The notes: generated from the sequence alone by a model not told the origin. Shown: positions 9,922 to 21,289, counted from the first letter of the stretch. The stretch: 64,000 nt of DNA from Dolomedes plantarius (GCA_907164885.2 OU015501.1:57977769-58041768), one strand, 5' to 3'. Numbers and translations: made by a program.

Positions 9922-11689
9922 TATTAGACGTAGAAAGATGTTGAAAACTGAGGGAGGAAAATAGTGGAAAAGTTTGTTATTATTGTTTCTTCTTCAGAAG
10001 CCCCGAATTCCTAATATTTATAATTGTAAATTCACAGCTCTGGTTCATTTTAAGAAGGTGTTGGATCACTGAACAAAGACTAAAGAAAATCAAAAATTTA
10101 AAGCAACAAATTTAACTTATTTTGTTATTAGTATTTTTATGTTAGGTGGTAAGAAATTTTATTGTTAGAGGTATTAGAACGCCCAATACAAGTGAACCTT
10201 TCCTTAAAACAGGAATCTAATCAAAGAGTCATTTAAATATTGACTGATTTTGCGAGACGACAAACAACCGGTCAGTTGAAATAAACTGAAAAATTACCTG
10301 ACACAGCAACACTTGAGACCTTGCTCCGAGCCTCATTAAGAGTAAATTCTTTATGCGGCTTGTGACTAGACTCTGAAGGAACAGGATATAGTATGAAATG
10401 GTGTCATCTTAGTTGCCGGAAGCTATGGATGTCTTTCCAAGTTCAAAGCAACTTCATTATGATCATGATTGGCTTCCCTTCCCAGAAATAGATTTATTCT
10501 GCCTTTAGACTACAATGGGGGAAATCCCCAGAACCCGCATTCGAGTAGTTATTATCTTAGAAAGTATTATACAATTCCCGATAGTCAAAATTTTTAAATT
10601 TCTCGAATAAGCCACAAAGGGGAACATTCATTGAACTGCAGTTTGGGTTGCTCACTATTCACCTTTATAGCTTATTCAGAATCATTAGTTTTTAAATTTA
10701 CAAAAAAAAAAAGAAATATTGATAGAAATAAAGAATTTTCCCAGACGTGTAATTAGGTTAACATAATGACATGTTCTTTTTATAGTCTTTGAACATGATA
10801 TTGTGGTTAAAAGTTGTCCCCTTTTTGGGTTAACTTCTTTCCTATTTTTCATTTGTTAAATTTTACCCATTTTGTTGCGAAATATATTTGAAATATTTTA
10901 CTGCCGAGAGAAATCAAAATAAATGGGTATTTTTAAATATAAAAGAAGGGACGAATGTATTCAATTATATGGCAGAAAAGAAAATATCCCATGCATGGTG
11001 TCTAACGTAATCATGGAAGATCAGCTTTAATTTTGAATCAGCATGTTATATTGTCCCAATAGCCTCATTTATTACGTATACTAGGTAAAGAAAATAGTAT
11101 AAAACTATTTATATATAAGTGTTACTACATAAATAAATTTTTAAAACTTAATAAATATCATTAATCTCTTCAAAAAATGTACATGCATTACTTTAAAAAG
11201 AAATTAAATTTATGCAGCAAAAAAATCTAAGTGTCAGTGGTATTCTGTTCAAGGTTCTTATTGGTGAAAATTATTGATAGGTCTTTTACTATTTAAAAAA
11301 TATCTCTTTCATTGTTAAAGAAATATTTTCTGTTAAATTCTGTATACTATCACAACTTTTTAAATTATAAATTTGCATTTTAGATTAACTGCACGATAAC
11401 TTTAATTTATAAAGAATAAAATTACTCTCTCCTAAGATATTATATTAGAAACCAAAATAGTTCCGAAATTACTTTATGTTTACAACCCACCAATAACGTC
11501 GATCACTGATGATGCACGATTTAGTCGTAGTCATAAACGGCGATTCATTTCGTCCCAAACGAGATAAAGAAGTGATTTTTTTTCTATTCTTAGTATACAG
11601 CAGGCACTTTAAAACTTTTGCCCATACCCACAGCTAAATCTGTTGACCATTTTATTATAGCAGCAATCAGTAAGTTAACCAATGTTTAT
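9868..11689. other. (TA)n then non-coding stretch
   Basis: A 49-bp (TA)n tract at 9870-9918 ends the MITE array. The remainder is AT-rich without convincing frames, terminal repeats or RNA-like folds that I can recognise. Confidence 0.5.
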
Positions 11690-11785
11690 CTCTTGTAGGC
11701 TAAAATACAGAAACGTTCCTACCTTAGCCAGGATTTGAACTCGAGCCTTTTGGTATGAGACGTTAGCCACTGCAGAATGCGGATG
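11690..11785 (-). mobile_element. tRNA-derived SINE fragment
   Basis: On the minus strand a B-box-like GAGTTCAAATCC (complement of 11731-11742) lies downstream of an A-box-like TGGCTAACGTC (complement of 11759-11769), the spacing of a tRNA-type internal promoter. No acceptor stem or CCA pairing is evident, so a SINE head or decayed tRNA pseudogene is likelier than a working tRNA. Confidence 0.5.
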
Positions 11786-11932
11786 TCTGTTTGACAGGGC
11801 TGATACATGGACTCTGTGACGGCTAATTAAGTTCTTCAACACCCATCGTATTAGAACATCTTTACATGGATCTTGCTTTTAAAAAAGGTTTTTATCATTA
11901 TGACGGTGAGCAATGCCTTTGCAAATCCCGTG

Positions 11933-12196
11933 TTATAAATTTGCAGGCACAAAATTGTGTAGAATATCTTCATAATTCTCAGAACTAAGATTCTTAGTTA
12001 CAGGAACTAAGGAGGACATATCCCTCAACCGCGGGATATGATCCCATACCAGGATGGTTTCTCCGCCACACTTCTCAACAAAGCGCATTGGATCAGGTAA
12101 TGTTCTGATACTCGTTAAACTATTCCATCTGAATGCAGAAATTTTATTCTTCGCTCCATAGCAAGGGATATTCCTTTGTTCCACAGTCATTGACAC
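11933..12196 (-). pseudogene. Tc1-like transposase fragment (middle of catalytic core)
   Basis: The open frame has MRFVEKCGGETILVWDHI and then NLSSENYEDILHNFVPANL. This follows the Tc1 pattern of VKHGGGSVMVWG, later NSEDYIDIL, then a leucine-proline pair. Neither the first catalytic Asp nor the DN..H / PIE motifs are in this frame, and flanking frames are closed by stops, so only a decayed central piece remains. No terminal repeats were found. The assignment rests on one motif block and is moderate. Confidence 0.45.
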
Positions 12197-12239
12197 CGAA
12201 CTTTATTCCATTCCCCACTGGGCTTTGTGTTTATGATCG

Positions 12240-13560
12240 TGTTTAATAGCTAAACTAATAAAATACAAATTTTTGTACTTTCTGCAATCAGAATGGTGCT
12301 AAACTGGCTTCCAGGGGAACTTAAAAAATCTTCAGTGGGAGTTACCACCAAGGAATTAGATTATTTTTGGCACCACCTATTTTAGTAGTTTGGCTTCTCT
12401 GTCTGTGATTTTAGCTAGTCTAACAGCTCGTGCTTGAGCTTCCCTGCGTCTAAGCGTTTTAATTTCACTAAAGTCCCTTGTAGTTTACTGAAACTGCCGA
12501 AAACAAGGTAAAATTAGCCGATCTGACTTTTTGAGAGAAAAAGTAGCCTTCTTTATTGGATCTATGTTAAAAATATGGTGTACACCACTTGTTTAAATAA
12601 AATTTTATGACGATCACACACTGTATGTTTATTTATTATCGGTTTAAGTCGTGTATCTGACAAAAAAATCAGATTTATTGCTACGAGGAGTGCATCCAGA
12701 AAGGCTTTTGGTTATATAGAGTATTTTAGATACTGCTATGTACTATCAAGTGATTTGAAGGAGGGAGGAGCTCTTCGTGAAGGACTTTATTAAGAAAGTT
12801 CCCCATACTAATGTTTCTCACCAACATCCTGCGTTAATATATTTAGAGATCAGTCGTAAAACTTCCATATGCTTCCCGTCTCGCAACGTCAAAATTTTGG
12901 AACAGGTATAACAGTTAATTTCAGAAGTCTTTTCAGAATTTCCAGGAAATTATGAATGATATCGTTGCAAAAGATAGAACACTTTATATTTTGTTGGTGA
13001 GAAAATTACTTAAAGCTTAGGTGTGATTATTTTCCAGATTAAGTATATGATCTTGGCGAAGCATCTTTCAGCGCTAACTTAAACTGGATTTAATGCAATT
13101 CAGTTCAGTGCAGAAAATTGTTTTTGCGCAGTAATTTTTTCATTGACAAGCTTTTTTTTTCTGAACAAAGTTGTCATCTCAAGTCAATGCATGAGATTAT
13201 TTATGTTATTTTAGGAGGGCAGAGTTTGATATACAGGGAAGCTAAAATATCGATATAAATGGAACTTTGTTTAGAACAAAAAAAAATAAGATTAGAGTCA
13301 ACGCATATGAAATCTCTAGTTTTGGCATTATGAAAGTGTATATAAAACTATTGAAACTATCCTCACTTGTCTTCCTAACATTATCCCAAGTTAAAATAGT
13401 TTGTTTAAAGAAAATTTAGCGAACTATCGAGTCACCCTCTATTCTTGTACCCCAGTTTTTTCATTTATTCACATGGATAGACACTATGTTTGCTATGTAG
13501 AGATTAAAAGGCTTTTCAGTATTTTTTTTTCATCTTTTTTATTTTGAGTATTCCGTGCTT
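12240..13560. other. Non-coding stretch, nothing recognised
   Basis: AT-rich; no domain-bearing frame and no clear terminal repeats. A weak GGTGC / GCACC inverted pair spans 12294-12380 but is too short to call. Confidence 0.45.
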
Positions 13561-13579
13561 TATAATGCTATATTATGAT

Positions 13580-14850
13580 CAAACTGTTTGAAGTCCAGTG
13601 CTTCCATTTGCAGATCTGAATCAATTGAATCTAACTCCTCATTTGGATAACTAAAAGGATTTTAAATAATGTAATATTAATTTTTTAATCTTCTGATTAG
13701 AAAATCTTCTTTCAAATTCATTTTTCAAGATATCAATGTTTTCTTTGTATCTTTATACGCATAGCATGTTTATATATGCACTAAAATCTTTAAAAGATTC
13801 ATTTTTAGAATTATTTTGCATTACATCTTCTCCAATATTTAACTCCTGATCCAAGTAATTATTACATTATTTCCAAATTTGGAAAATGGTCCTGCTTTAA
13901 TTTCCTGATTTCTTGAAAAAAGTGTTAGTTTTATTTTAAAGGCACCCATTGTATTTACCAAACTTGTAAACAAATTTTATCTTCCCTGAAATTGTAAATT
14001 TAAAATATTCAAATTATTTATGATATCAGTTAAAAGGCTAAATCATTCAACTACTGTCCGTTCTTAAGTTGAACGCGTTCATCGGAAAGTATATTTTTCT
14101 CTTGTAGAAATTTTATAATAACGAGTCTTAATTTTGAAAAAATTTCTAATGTTTTTCCTTTTGATAACCAAAGTATTGCACAATGAAGTAATAATTCACC
14201 ACTATCCTCTAATTCTTCTAATAAATTACAAAACTGACGACGATATAAATCCCTAACTTCAATATTATTCATGCAAACAACAATATCCATGACATTTTTC
14301 ATAAAGCAAAACTTTGCATTACAGCGGTTTCTGCATGAATGACGCAGTGATATTTCATTAATTTTTGGTTTAAAAAGTTTCTAAGGGGAAATACATTTAG
14401 AATGCTTTCCGATCATTGCTGGAGCTCCATCTGTGCAGAGACTCTCCAAACTATCCGATTTTAAATTTATTTCATAGCCTGAAAATTTTAGTTTTTCAAA
14501 TGTTTCATTGCCTTTTGTTGTGAATTATCTTTGTTTTAGGCTCAAAAGTTGTTCCATTACTTCAAAATCATTATCACATTTCTATTTTTTTTTTAATTTC
14601 CCAGACAGTGTGTTAGAAATGTCTGAATTTATAATAAGTTGATAACTGCTGCGTGTGTATCCCAATTTATTTCAGAACAACTTTGAAAACCTACCAATAT
14701 AAAATCTATAAATTAAAAAAACTTTTAGATTTCAGCAAATTTGCAGGTTTTATGAGTTTCTTTTCCCCACATTGAAAAGGAATGGTGGGCCACTTGAGGA
14801 TAGCTTGCTTGCCACATACTGGCACGGGTGCCACATGTTGACCACCGCTG
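13580..14850 (-). pseudogene. Decayed hAT transposase with its 5' terminal repeat
   Basis: Read on the minus strand from the 14850 end, the sequence starts CAGCGGTGGTCAACATG, a typical hAT terminus, followed outside by ATCTACAC (candidate 8-bp target site). Broken frames then give LESLCTDGAPAMIGKHS (about 14400-14450), the longest open piece with GELLLHCAILWLSKGKTLEI (14051-14302), and LTDIINNLNILNLQFQG then INTMGAFK-like text near 13900-14040. These match, from memory, the SCAND3/ZBED/GTF2IRD2-like hAT transposases (TDGAPAM, LHCEVRWLSRGKVL, LADIFEKLNKLNLQLQG). Multiple stops and frameshifts show it is dead. The other terminus was not found. Confidence 0.7.
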
Positions 14851-14870
14851 ATCTACACATTCAAACTCGT

Positions 14871-15226
14871 GTTGTTGTTGTTGTTTATGCCACTTCCTCG
14901 ACAGCAACATAAGATCAAGTCCCGAAGGCTATGGGCGATGAAGGTGCGGTTCCTGTTTTGACTGGCACCACAAGGGGCGGAGTCCGACTTGGCCAAAGGA
15001 CTAGTCCTGTAATTTTGAACCGTATCAAGTGACGAGACCAGAACACTTGCCCCCGTACCTCCAGAGGTAAATTTGAGAACTTGGAGGGCATTGTAGCCAA
15101 GACAGATTTTACGTGCACCAGCCGCCATTAGTCTACACAGCAGTGGATTTGTCAGCGACGAGCATCGAACCAGTGACTTTCAGATCACTAGCCCGCTGCT
15201 CTTGCCAACTGGGCCACTGCGTCCAT
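14871..15226 (-). mobile_element. Complete tRNA-derived SINE with target-site duplication and (AAC)n tail
   Basis: On the minus strand the element opens with a tRNA-like head: A box TGGCCCAGTTGGCAAGAG and B box GGTTCGATGCT, spaced as in a tRNA gene. A tRNA-unrelated body of about 270 bp and a 3' tail of CAACAACAACAAC follow. ATTCAAACTCGT occurs just outside both ends (14859-14870 and 15227-15238), a 12-bp target duplication. The body is much more GC-rich than its surroundings. It inserted directly next to the hAT terminus ending at 14850. SINEs depend on a partner LINE; none with a matching tail is evident here. Confidence 0.88.
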
Positions 15227-15238
15227 ATTCAAACTCGT

Positions 15239-16777
15239 TGTTGGCATGGGTATTTGTAGCGGTTTGGAACGGAGTGTAAACAAGTTCTTATTTGTTTAGC
15301 CCTTGTTCTACAAAAGATGACTGTAGACCTCCAAAAACACAACCAAACTAACCGACAATGCAATTTCTCCATTAGTTATTTGTATCACATTATCCGGTAT
15401 TTCCTTGGAACACAAATGTTTTATTCTAAAAGTGTAACAAATATAATTTTCGCCCCCGCTGACCCTACCTTTCCCCGAGTACTGATAATAGACCCTTCGA
15501 AATGCAAAGAGGGAGACGAGTGTCTCGGACGAGTCAGTGAGGGGGTGTAAAAATGTCGACGTAGTTGATGTTAGAATGTAATTGTGTGTTCCACTGACTA
15601 CGTGATAATTGTGTGTTTTCGTAAAATATGTGATCGTCTGTTGTGCAAGTATATTTTTAAGTCAAGATGTCCTGTGTAATTAAGTCCATGTTCAGCTAGC
15701 CGGACGTTGTTATTGACCCAAATTAAGACATTTGCCAAAAAAGTTTTATTGCTCTTTGCCTCTGCAATCAGTATTAGTTTTAATTACTAAAAAATATTTC
15801 GTAAATTGTCTTCTAAAAATTTAATGGATGGGGGAAATGTGATAGAAATAATCTTTAGTAAAGAACCCGTTTGTAATTCCATTTTGTTGTACCAAATACA
15901 ATTCAGTTTAATCCTTTCTACTAAATAAAATAACCTGATAATCAAAATGAGGGTAATAAACATATTGTCATGTGATCTTTAGGGCGGAATATTTCTAAAT
16001 GAAAAGAGAAAAGATTTAAACCAAAATAACGAGTTTGTAGATTTTTATACCAGCAATAAAATCATTGTACTTATATTTGTTTTTGCTAGCGAGTATGAAA
16101 TTTAGAATTATCTAATTTTTGATAGTTAGTTTTGGTCACCAAAAGAATTTGTTGTTATTTACTCATATCTCAAGATGATTTTGCTCTATAACTATGCTAA
16201 CGATAGTGATTTCAATGCAATAAATATATCGTTGATCAGGATTTGTGTTTTGTGGAGTCCTCATGACTAAAATAACTCTATGTACGAAAACTTTTGTAAA
16301 AATAGGAGAATAATGAACGAGATATATAGTGAAACTAATATGAAAAGTATGCAATTTATTAATCCATATCATAAATTTTTTTTACGCCATCAAAGACTGA
16401 TTCAAAAAATTTCAACTACGGAGTTGCGTAAAAATAAAATTATAAGGTTAAAAACCCTTTGGTAAATGGTAAAATTTTATTATAATTGATACAAAACACG
16501 ATTGAAGGGCTGTAGGCAAAATTTGAGATAGAACTGAAGTAGATTTATCTGCCTTTATAGATATTCCTTCGTGAAACTGGGAACAAAAAATCTAGACGAA
16601 ATTGGATATTATGAGTTCGTTGATTAACCAAAATGATACTTTTTTTAGCGACATAGAAAATAGTTTTGAAAAATATGTAGACGCATGATCTTCGTAAATT
16701 ATATTTTTTGGGAAAGATAAAATAGAATTGAAAACCAGCTTCTTAAACAATCCATCCTATGTGTCAATGATAAATTT
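15239..16777. other. Non-coding stretch, nothing recognised
   Basis: Includes a short plus-strand frame at 15317-15550 without recognisable features. No repeats or RNA-like structures stand out. Confidence 0.45.
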
Positions 16778-17360
16778 AAGAGTTTATTATATTTAACATG
16801 CATTTGATCGCTCTATATTCATTATTTTTATTATTTCATTACTCATTCTAATGTTGTAACTTACTATTTAATTTCTCATCAATTTTTATTGATTTGTATT
16901 ATTTTTTTCTATGCCAAACACATGCGAGAAATAAATATTTAAATCGAAAATCTCTCTTCCGCCAAATTCCAGAAGACGTATATTAAATATTTATGAATGA
17001 GCCAAATTTTGATCTCGTTGAATGTACAATATGGGAGTCTGTCATAAATGTGAGTAAAGTAATGTAGGACAGAAAATGAATGCTAGAACGTAAAACTAAG
17101 CGGTAAGATAAAGGATAAAAGAGCTTAAATCGATTAGATCTTAAATCGAAATAGGAGTTTTCGATAAAAGAGCTTAAATCGAAACAGCTTTTCGATTTAA
17201 ATATTTATTTCTCGCATGTGTTTGACATAGAAAAAATAATACAAATCAATAAAAATTGATGAGAAATTAAATAGTAAGTTACAACCTTATAATGAGTAAT
17301 GAAAAAATAAAAATAATGAATATAGAGTACGCAAATGCATGTTAAATATAATAAACTCTT
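16778..17360. repeat. Large inverted repeat, ~172-bp arms, ~238-bp spacer
   Basis: The left arm (16778-16950) and right arm (17189-17360) are near-identical complements. For example, GAGAAATAAATATTTAAATC in the left arm is mirrored by GATTTAAATATTTATTTCTC in the right. Only a few mismatches and small indels are visible. The spacer holds a 20-bp direct repeat (GATAAAAGAGCTTAAATCGA, near 17115 and 17164). It could be a foldback MITE, an inverted duplication or a hairpin-RNA source. No TA or 8-bp target duplication is obvious at the outer ends. Confidence 0.88.
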
Positions 17361-17689
17361 TATTTAAAGAACGGAAAAATAAAATTAAAGGAAATAGTTA
17401 AAATATAAGAAATTATTTTAAATGCAAATGATTTTTTTAAGCAGGTGGCATACGGGGGAGAATTTAGAAACATTAGTAAATTTGGCAAAATTTTACAAAA
17501 CTCTAATTAAGAAATAAAGTTGCTATAGAAAATAATTTTAGCACAGGAATGGCTAGCTTATAACGATTAAAAAAAACCCACCTTGAGTTGTTTATTAGAA
17601 TTTTCGTTTACACCGAAACTTACACACTTTGGGTGGTAAAATCCTAGGAATTCCAAAATGAAATTTCCACTTTTATATATCAAGTCAAT

Positions 17690-18076
17690 AGTCATAAACC
17701 CCGTACAGAAGCAGTGGCACATTTCAGACTTAAAACAGGCCACGACTGTCTAGCAGAACATTTAAACCGAATTAGCATCCTAACCAAAAGTGAATGCCAG
17801 GTCTGCAGGGCTGGATATATGAATGCAGATCAGTTACTTACATGCCCAGGACTTGATCCGGAAGCCCAAAAAAGTGAGAACTTTACCAAATTATACTGGG
17901 ACGCTAGAGATATGATGAATTTTCTATGAACTTTTAACACCTTTTATCTGACTTTGTTCACTGTTGTGCTTTATGCATCTGTTCAATGCTTAGTTCTTTG
18001 CTGTTTGTGTTGCCTGTAAATATGGATTAATTTTCCAAATAATGCCATAGGTAAAAAAATAAATAAATAAAAAAAT
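17690..18076 (+). pseudogene. LINE 3' end: C-terminal zinc-knuckle-like fragment plus tail
   Basis: A frame (17714-17929) reads FRLKTGHDCLAEHLNRISIL, then CQVCRAGYMNADQLLTCPGL, then LYWDARDMM. From memory this is the C-terminal end after the RNase H domain in arthropod non-LTR retrotransposons (RLLTGHDCLxxHLxRIGI, CxxC..H..C). Reverse transcriptase and RNase H are missing upstream. About 130 bp of 3' UTR-like sequence leads to an (AAATA)n-type tail at 18052-18076, consistent with a 5'-truncated LINE insertion. No target duplication was identified. Confidence 0.68.
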
Positions 18077-18186
18077 CGAGTCAAAGAAAAGAACAGATAA
18101 AGAACTTAGCGTTTGTGATTTGTTTCACAAGACCAAAGCATGTAGAGGCTCGGTCTAACGAGGTACTCCACCTGTTCACCCAAAAG

Positions 18187-18316
18187 GTTTGGTTTGGAGC
18201 GCTGCGGTCATTTTTTTGCTACGCGAGGGCTAACTAGACCGGGACCTACTGCTTAAAGCCGATTCCAAACGGCTACAAACGTCCATGCCAACAGTGGGAC
18301 TCGAACCCACAGACTC
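18187..18316 (-). mobile_element. tRNA-SINE family B, 5'-truncated copy
   Basis: Minus-strand copy of the SINE also seen at 47414-47590. It shares GGGACTCGAACCCAC (B-box complement), TTAAAGCCGAT and CTAGACCGGGACCTAC. Its 3' tail is CCAAACCAAACC. Homology stops just past the B box, so the A box is lost. Confidence 0.7.
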
Positions 18317-18339
18317 AAAAGGAGTAGCCCCTCTATAAA

Positions 18340-19440
18340 TTTTCCAGGATTTAAGAAGCATTTATTTTCAACTTTGTTCTCTACATTGAAATCACGGGAG
18401 ATATAGTAATATAATATATTTAATAACCTTTAATGAAGAAAGACATGGTAACACACTAATAAGTATGCACTAAAATTTGAAACAGGAAAAAGGTGAACCA
18501 AAATTCTTTCCTTATCTAGATTTCTTATGTACCAAATCTCATGCAGGTGTTCTTAAAAACTATTTTATTAATTCATAACAGTTTTCTGGCTCATTAGTTT
18601 CTCTTCTTGTTTTCTTTTTGAGTAATTCACAATTTATTAGGTAGTCTAGTGCCCGGAATTTCTTGTGAAACTAAATTCCAAAGTTTTTCTATTAATTTTG
18701 GTATTGAAATTTTTATCAAATTCCGAACTATACGAGTTTAAGAAACATTAAAACCAAAATAAGTAAAATTTGTGAAACACTTACTTTTGTGCATAATTCA
18801 ATAAGTCATAGCTTATCGAGAGTTTCAAATGTGTAATAATATATTTCATCAAAGTAGATCATAAACAGCGTATATCTGAATAAATACAGTTTTCTCAGAG
18901 CATGATATAAAATTTTATTTTTTATAATTTAATACAATTCGATACAATGTTCTTCAAGAGACTAATAACAAAATAAAAATTCACAATATTTGTTTTGTAA
19001 TGAGTAATATATTAAATTACAAACATATTTATGATAATAATTTGGAGAAAATATGTTTTATTGAAAAATAATTTAATTTTTTTATATTATTTCCATATTA
19101 TTAAATTTAATATAATCTTTAAAAGTTTACTCAGTTGGAAATAATCAAATACATCTCGTAAACCAAATTGAAAGGACCGTAAGTTCCGAATACAAAATTT
19201 TGCACTGAACAAAAAAGAAAGAATAAGTTCATTTTTGTAATTATCAAACTCTATTAAATTATTTTCTTCGAAATTCACTACATTTCTAGACGGTAAAATA
19301 AATATTTTTATAAGAATACATTCGTAATACAGTACTAAAGTACAAAACCACACAAAAATACAGTTATGAATTCTGCTTAAAACCAATATGAAGAGCAATT
19401 GCCTGCAATGTGTACTTCAATAAGTTTTAAATGACAGCAG
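18340..19440. other. Non-coding, downstream of the minus-strand gene
   Basis: Probably 3' flank or UTR of the gene ending at 19446. TTTATT at 19057-19062 is an AATAAA on the minus strand, about 385 bp past the stop and a possible poly(A) signal. A minus-strand open frame at 19087-19398 has no recognisable features. Confidence 0.4.
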
Positions 19441-19445
19441 TAACA

Positions 19446-19883
19446 TCAAAGTTTCTGTATGTTTTTACGGTAACTGTCTTTTTTCTCCAATGTTTTTACT
19501 AAGTTGGAATGAAAGGTGTTCAAAATATTCAGCAACTGATCTTCGTAATTACTATCTAAATCACGTCGTTTCCTCCGGTGCAAGAAAAATCTGCCAGGAT
19601 TTGTTCCTTGAATACCTAATTCTTGAGCAAATTCAAGAAATACAGTTGGCAAGTGCGATACAAAATTTGCCATGCCCAGAGACAGAAGAATTGGATACAT
19701 GAGAGCTCCAATAGCCGTAAAGCCTAGAATGCCCATTTGTCGAGATTCTGCGCTTGCAAGGGCTGACGACATCTGTGAGACATCGGATGGAACAAGAGAA
19801 ACATAATCTCGAAGACTTCGGCAACTTCCAAGACTCACGGTCACCATGATCAGTGAACAGGAGAGAATAAATTTCAGTTTCAT
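19446..19883 (-). CDS. Unrecognised secreted / single-pass protein, 145 aa
   Basis: I do not recognise a family. The first 20 residues (MKLKFILSCSLIMVTVSLGS) form a signal peptide. Residues 51-80 (GILGFTAIGALMYPILLSLG and on) are a long hydrophobic segment that could be a membrane span or buried core. RRKRR at 103-107 is followed by Asp and is a good furin-type cleavage site. The C-terminal 38 residues are predicted-helical and charged. The ATG at 19883 lies 8 bp after a strong splice acceptor (TTTATTTCCTTTCAG, boundary 19891/19892), so the coding region is one exon preceded by an intron in the 5' UTR. Codon use is ordinary and the frame is uninterrupted. A processed peptide or membrane protein is possible. 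Its layout resembles the Ser-rich exon at 54549-55695. Real gene: fairly likely; function: unknown. Confidence 0.72.
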   Translation of the reverse strand: MKLKFILSCSLIMVTVSLGSCRSLRDYVSLVPSDVSQMSSALASAESRQMGILGFTAIGALMYPILLSLGMANFVSHLPTVFLEFAQELGIQGTNPGRFFLHRRKRRDLDSNYEDQLLNILNTFHSNLVKTLEKKDSYRKNIQKL

Positions 19884-19891
19884 GATTAAAC

Positions 19892-19906
19892 CTGAAAGGA
19901 AATAAA
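19892..19906 (-). promoter_or_regulatory. Splice acceptor upstream of the 145-aa gene
   Basis: On the minus strand a pyrimidine-rich TTTATTTCCTTTCAG precedes GTTTAATCATG. It fixes the exon start at 19891 and supports the ATG at 19883. Confidence 0.65.
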
Positions 19907-20137
19907 CAAAATATAAAGGTTGCTTTTGCGTTACAGTACAATATATAACTTCTCCAAAAACATTTTCAGGGAATTTTTAAACAAGTAAAATATTTCCACC
20001 TGATATTTTATTCAGCAATAAAAAAAAATTCCTCAAAATGACTTTGACCTTTAGCTTACGGGGCCTATTTTTCCGATTCCCTCTTTAGCACGGGAAATTT
20101 CATACCCCCTTTGTAAGAAGGGCCGTTAAGGGGGTTA

Positions 20138-20169
<32 letters not shown>

Positions 20170-21128
20170 CACAATATTTAAATATATTTATGACATAATT
20201 GTAATTAATAAAAGTAATAATAATATAGCCTTAAATTTTTACCCTCTTAATCTGGAACTAATACAAAGTAGCCAAGATAAACTTAATGTAAACTTTTTAG
20301 ATATAAACATAAAAATAAATTCTCATTGCAATTTTACTTTTGATCTATATGATAAAAGATCAGCTTATGACTTTAATATTGTTAAATTTCAAAATTACTC
20401 AACATGCTTACACAAATCTGTATTTAATAATATTATTATAAATCAGCTAGTAAGAATAAATAGGCTTTGTTCTAAGGATAATAGGTATAAGCATATTATA
20501 TATTTGTTAGTAGTGCTAAAACGTAATTCTTACCCTGATAGTCTTTCCAAGCACATAATTGGTTGTTTTAGTTTTACTGAATAGCATGTTCTGCTGCTAA
20601 TAATTAGTAATACTAAACTATAAGAATAATTAAAGTAAATAACTACTAAAAAGAAAAAGAAAAAATAATAAATAGCAACTAGTGTAATAATAATAATAAA
20701 TAATAAATAATAATAATAACTTTTAGTCATAATAAATGTCTAAGTTAACAGGTTATTTTGTCCTGTAACACAGTATCCTTAATAAGTCTGCTTCTGTGTT
20801 TCCATTTGCTCCATGGTTTCAAGGTTTGTGACGTTAGTCTTCTTGCGGTTTCTTTTACTTAACTTCCACTTTGTCTGGCGCCGGGCTTGGTGTTCTATGA
20901 TTAAGCAACTGTATTCACTTCTTCTGTGTCTTATGGATTGTACGGTATCTAAGTATGTTTATTGCTCAGATCATACTTATCAGAAACAATCCATTGGTTT
21001 TTAGACAGTATCGGCACCGCTGATGAAGAGATGCTGTCAAAAACCTATTTTTCACTTATCTTTTCATGTTTTTAGTTCCCGGCTGCAGTAGTTTTGAGCA
21101 TATACTGGTTTTTCACTTTCAATTTTGT

Positions 21129-21131
<3 letters not shown>
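20170..21131 (+). pseudogene. 5'-truncated retroelement with reverse-transcriptase-like C-terminal frame
   Basis: A frame (in-frame text about 20185-20584) contains LDINIKINSHCNFTFDLYDK, then FNIVKFQNYSTCLHKSVFNN, then INQLVRINRLCS and ends CFSFTE. The pattern YDKR..F.F.IV.F.........QLVR..R recalls the C-terminal part of reverse-transcriptase-like proteins common in invertebrate genomes; I cannot name the clade. About 550 bp of 3' UTR-like sequence follows and ends CAATTTTGTCTTA, then (TA)n. A diverged second copy lies inverted at 31561-32465. Both sides of this insert are (TA)n. The 5' remainder, including the polymerase active site, is absent. Confidence 0.55.
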
Positions 21132-21219
<88 letters not shown>

Positions 21220-21220
21220 T
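21132..21220. repeat. (TA)n microsatellite, ~80 bp
   Basis: Alternating TA following the conserved 3' end of the retroelement fragment, with one G interruption and then ATTCATTCATTC at the junction with the host MITE. Confidence 0.9.
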
Positions 21221-21289
21221 CATTCATTCATTCTTGGGTCCGTATTCTTGGGATAGATGCTATCCCACCCCGTTAGGAAAAGGTTAATA

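Larger units (their letters stand above)
20048..21283. mobile_element. TTAA-ended MITE split by a nested retroelement fragment
   Basis: The left part (20048-20135) and right part (21215-21283) match, in order, the uninterrupted MITE at 46015-46201: CTTACGGGGCCTATTT, TTCATACC and GGGGGTTATATAT on the left; TTCATTCTTGG, ATCCCACCCCG and AGGAAAAGGTTAA on the right. The ends are complementary (CTTACGGGG and CCCCGTTAG) and the right end is followed by TTAA (left TTGA). In this copy about 960 bp of retroelement sequence sits within the central (TA)n. Confidence 0.78.
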
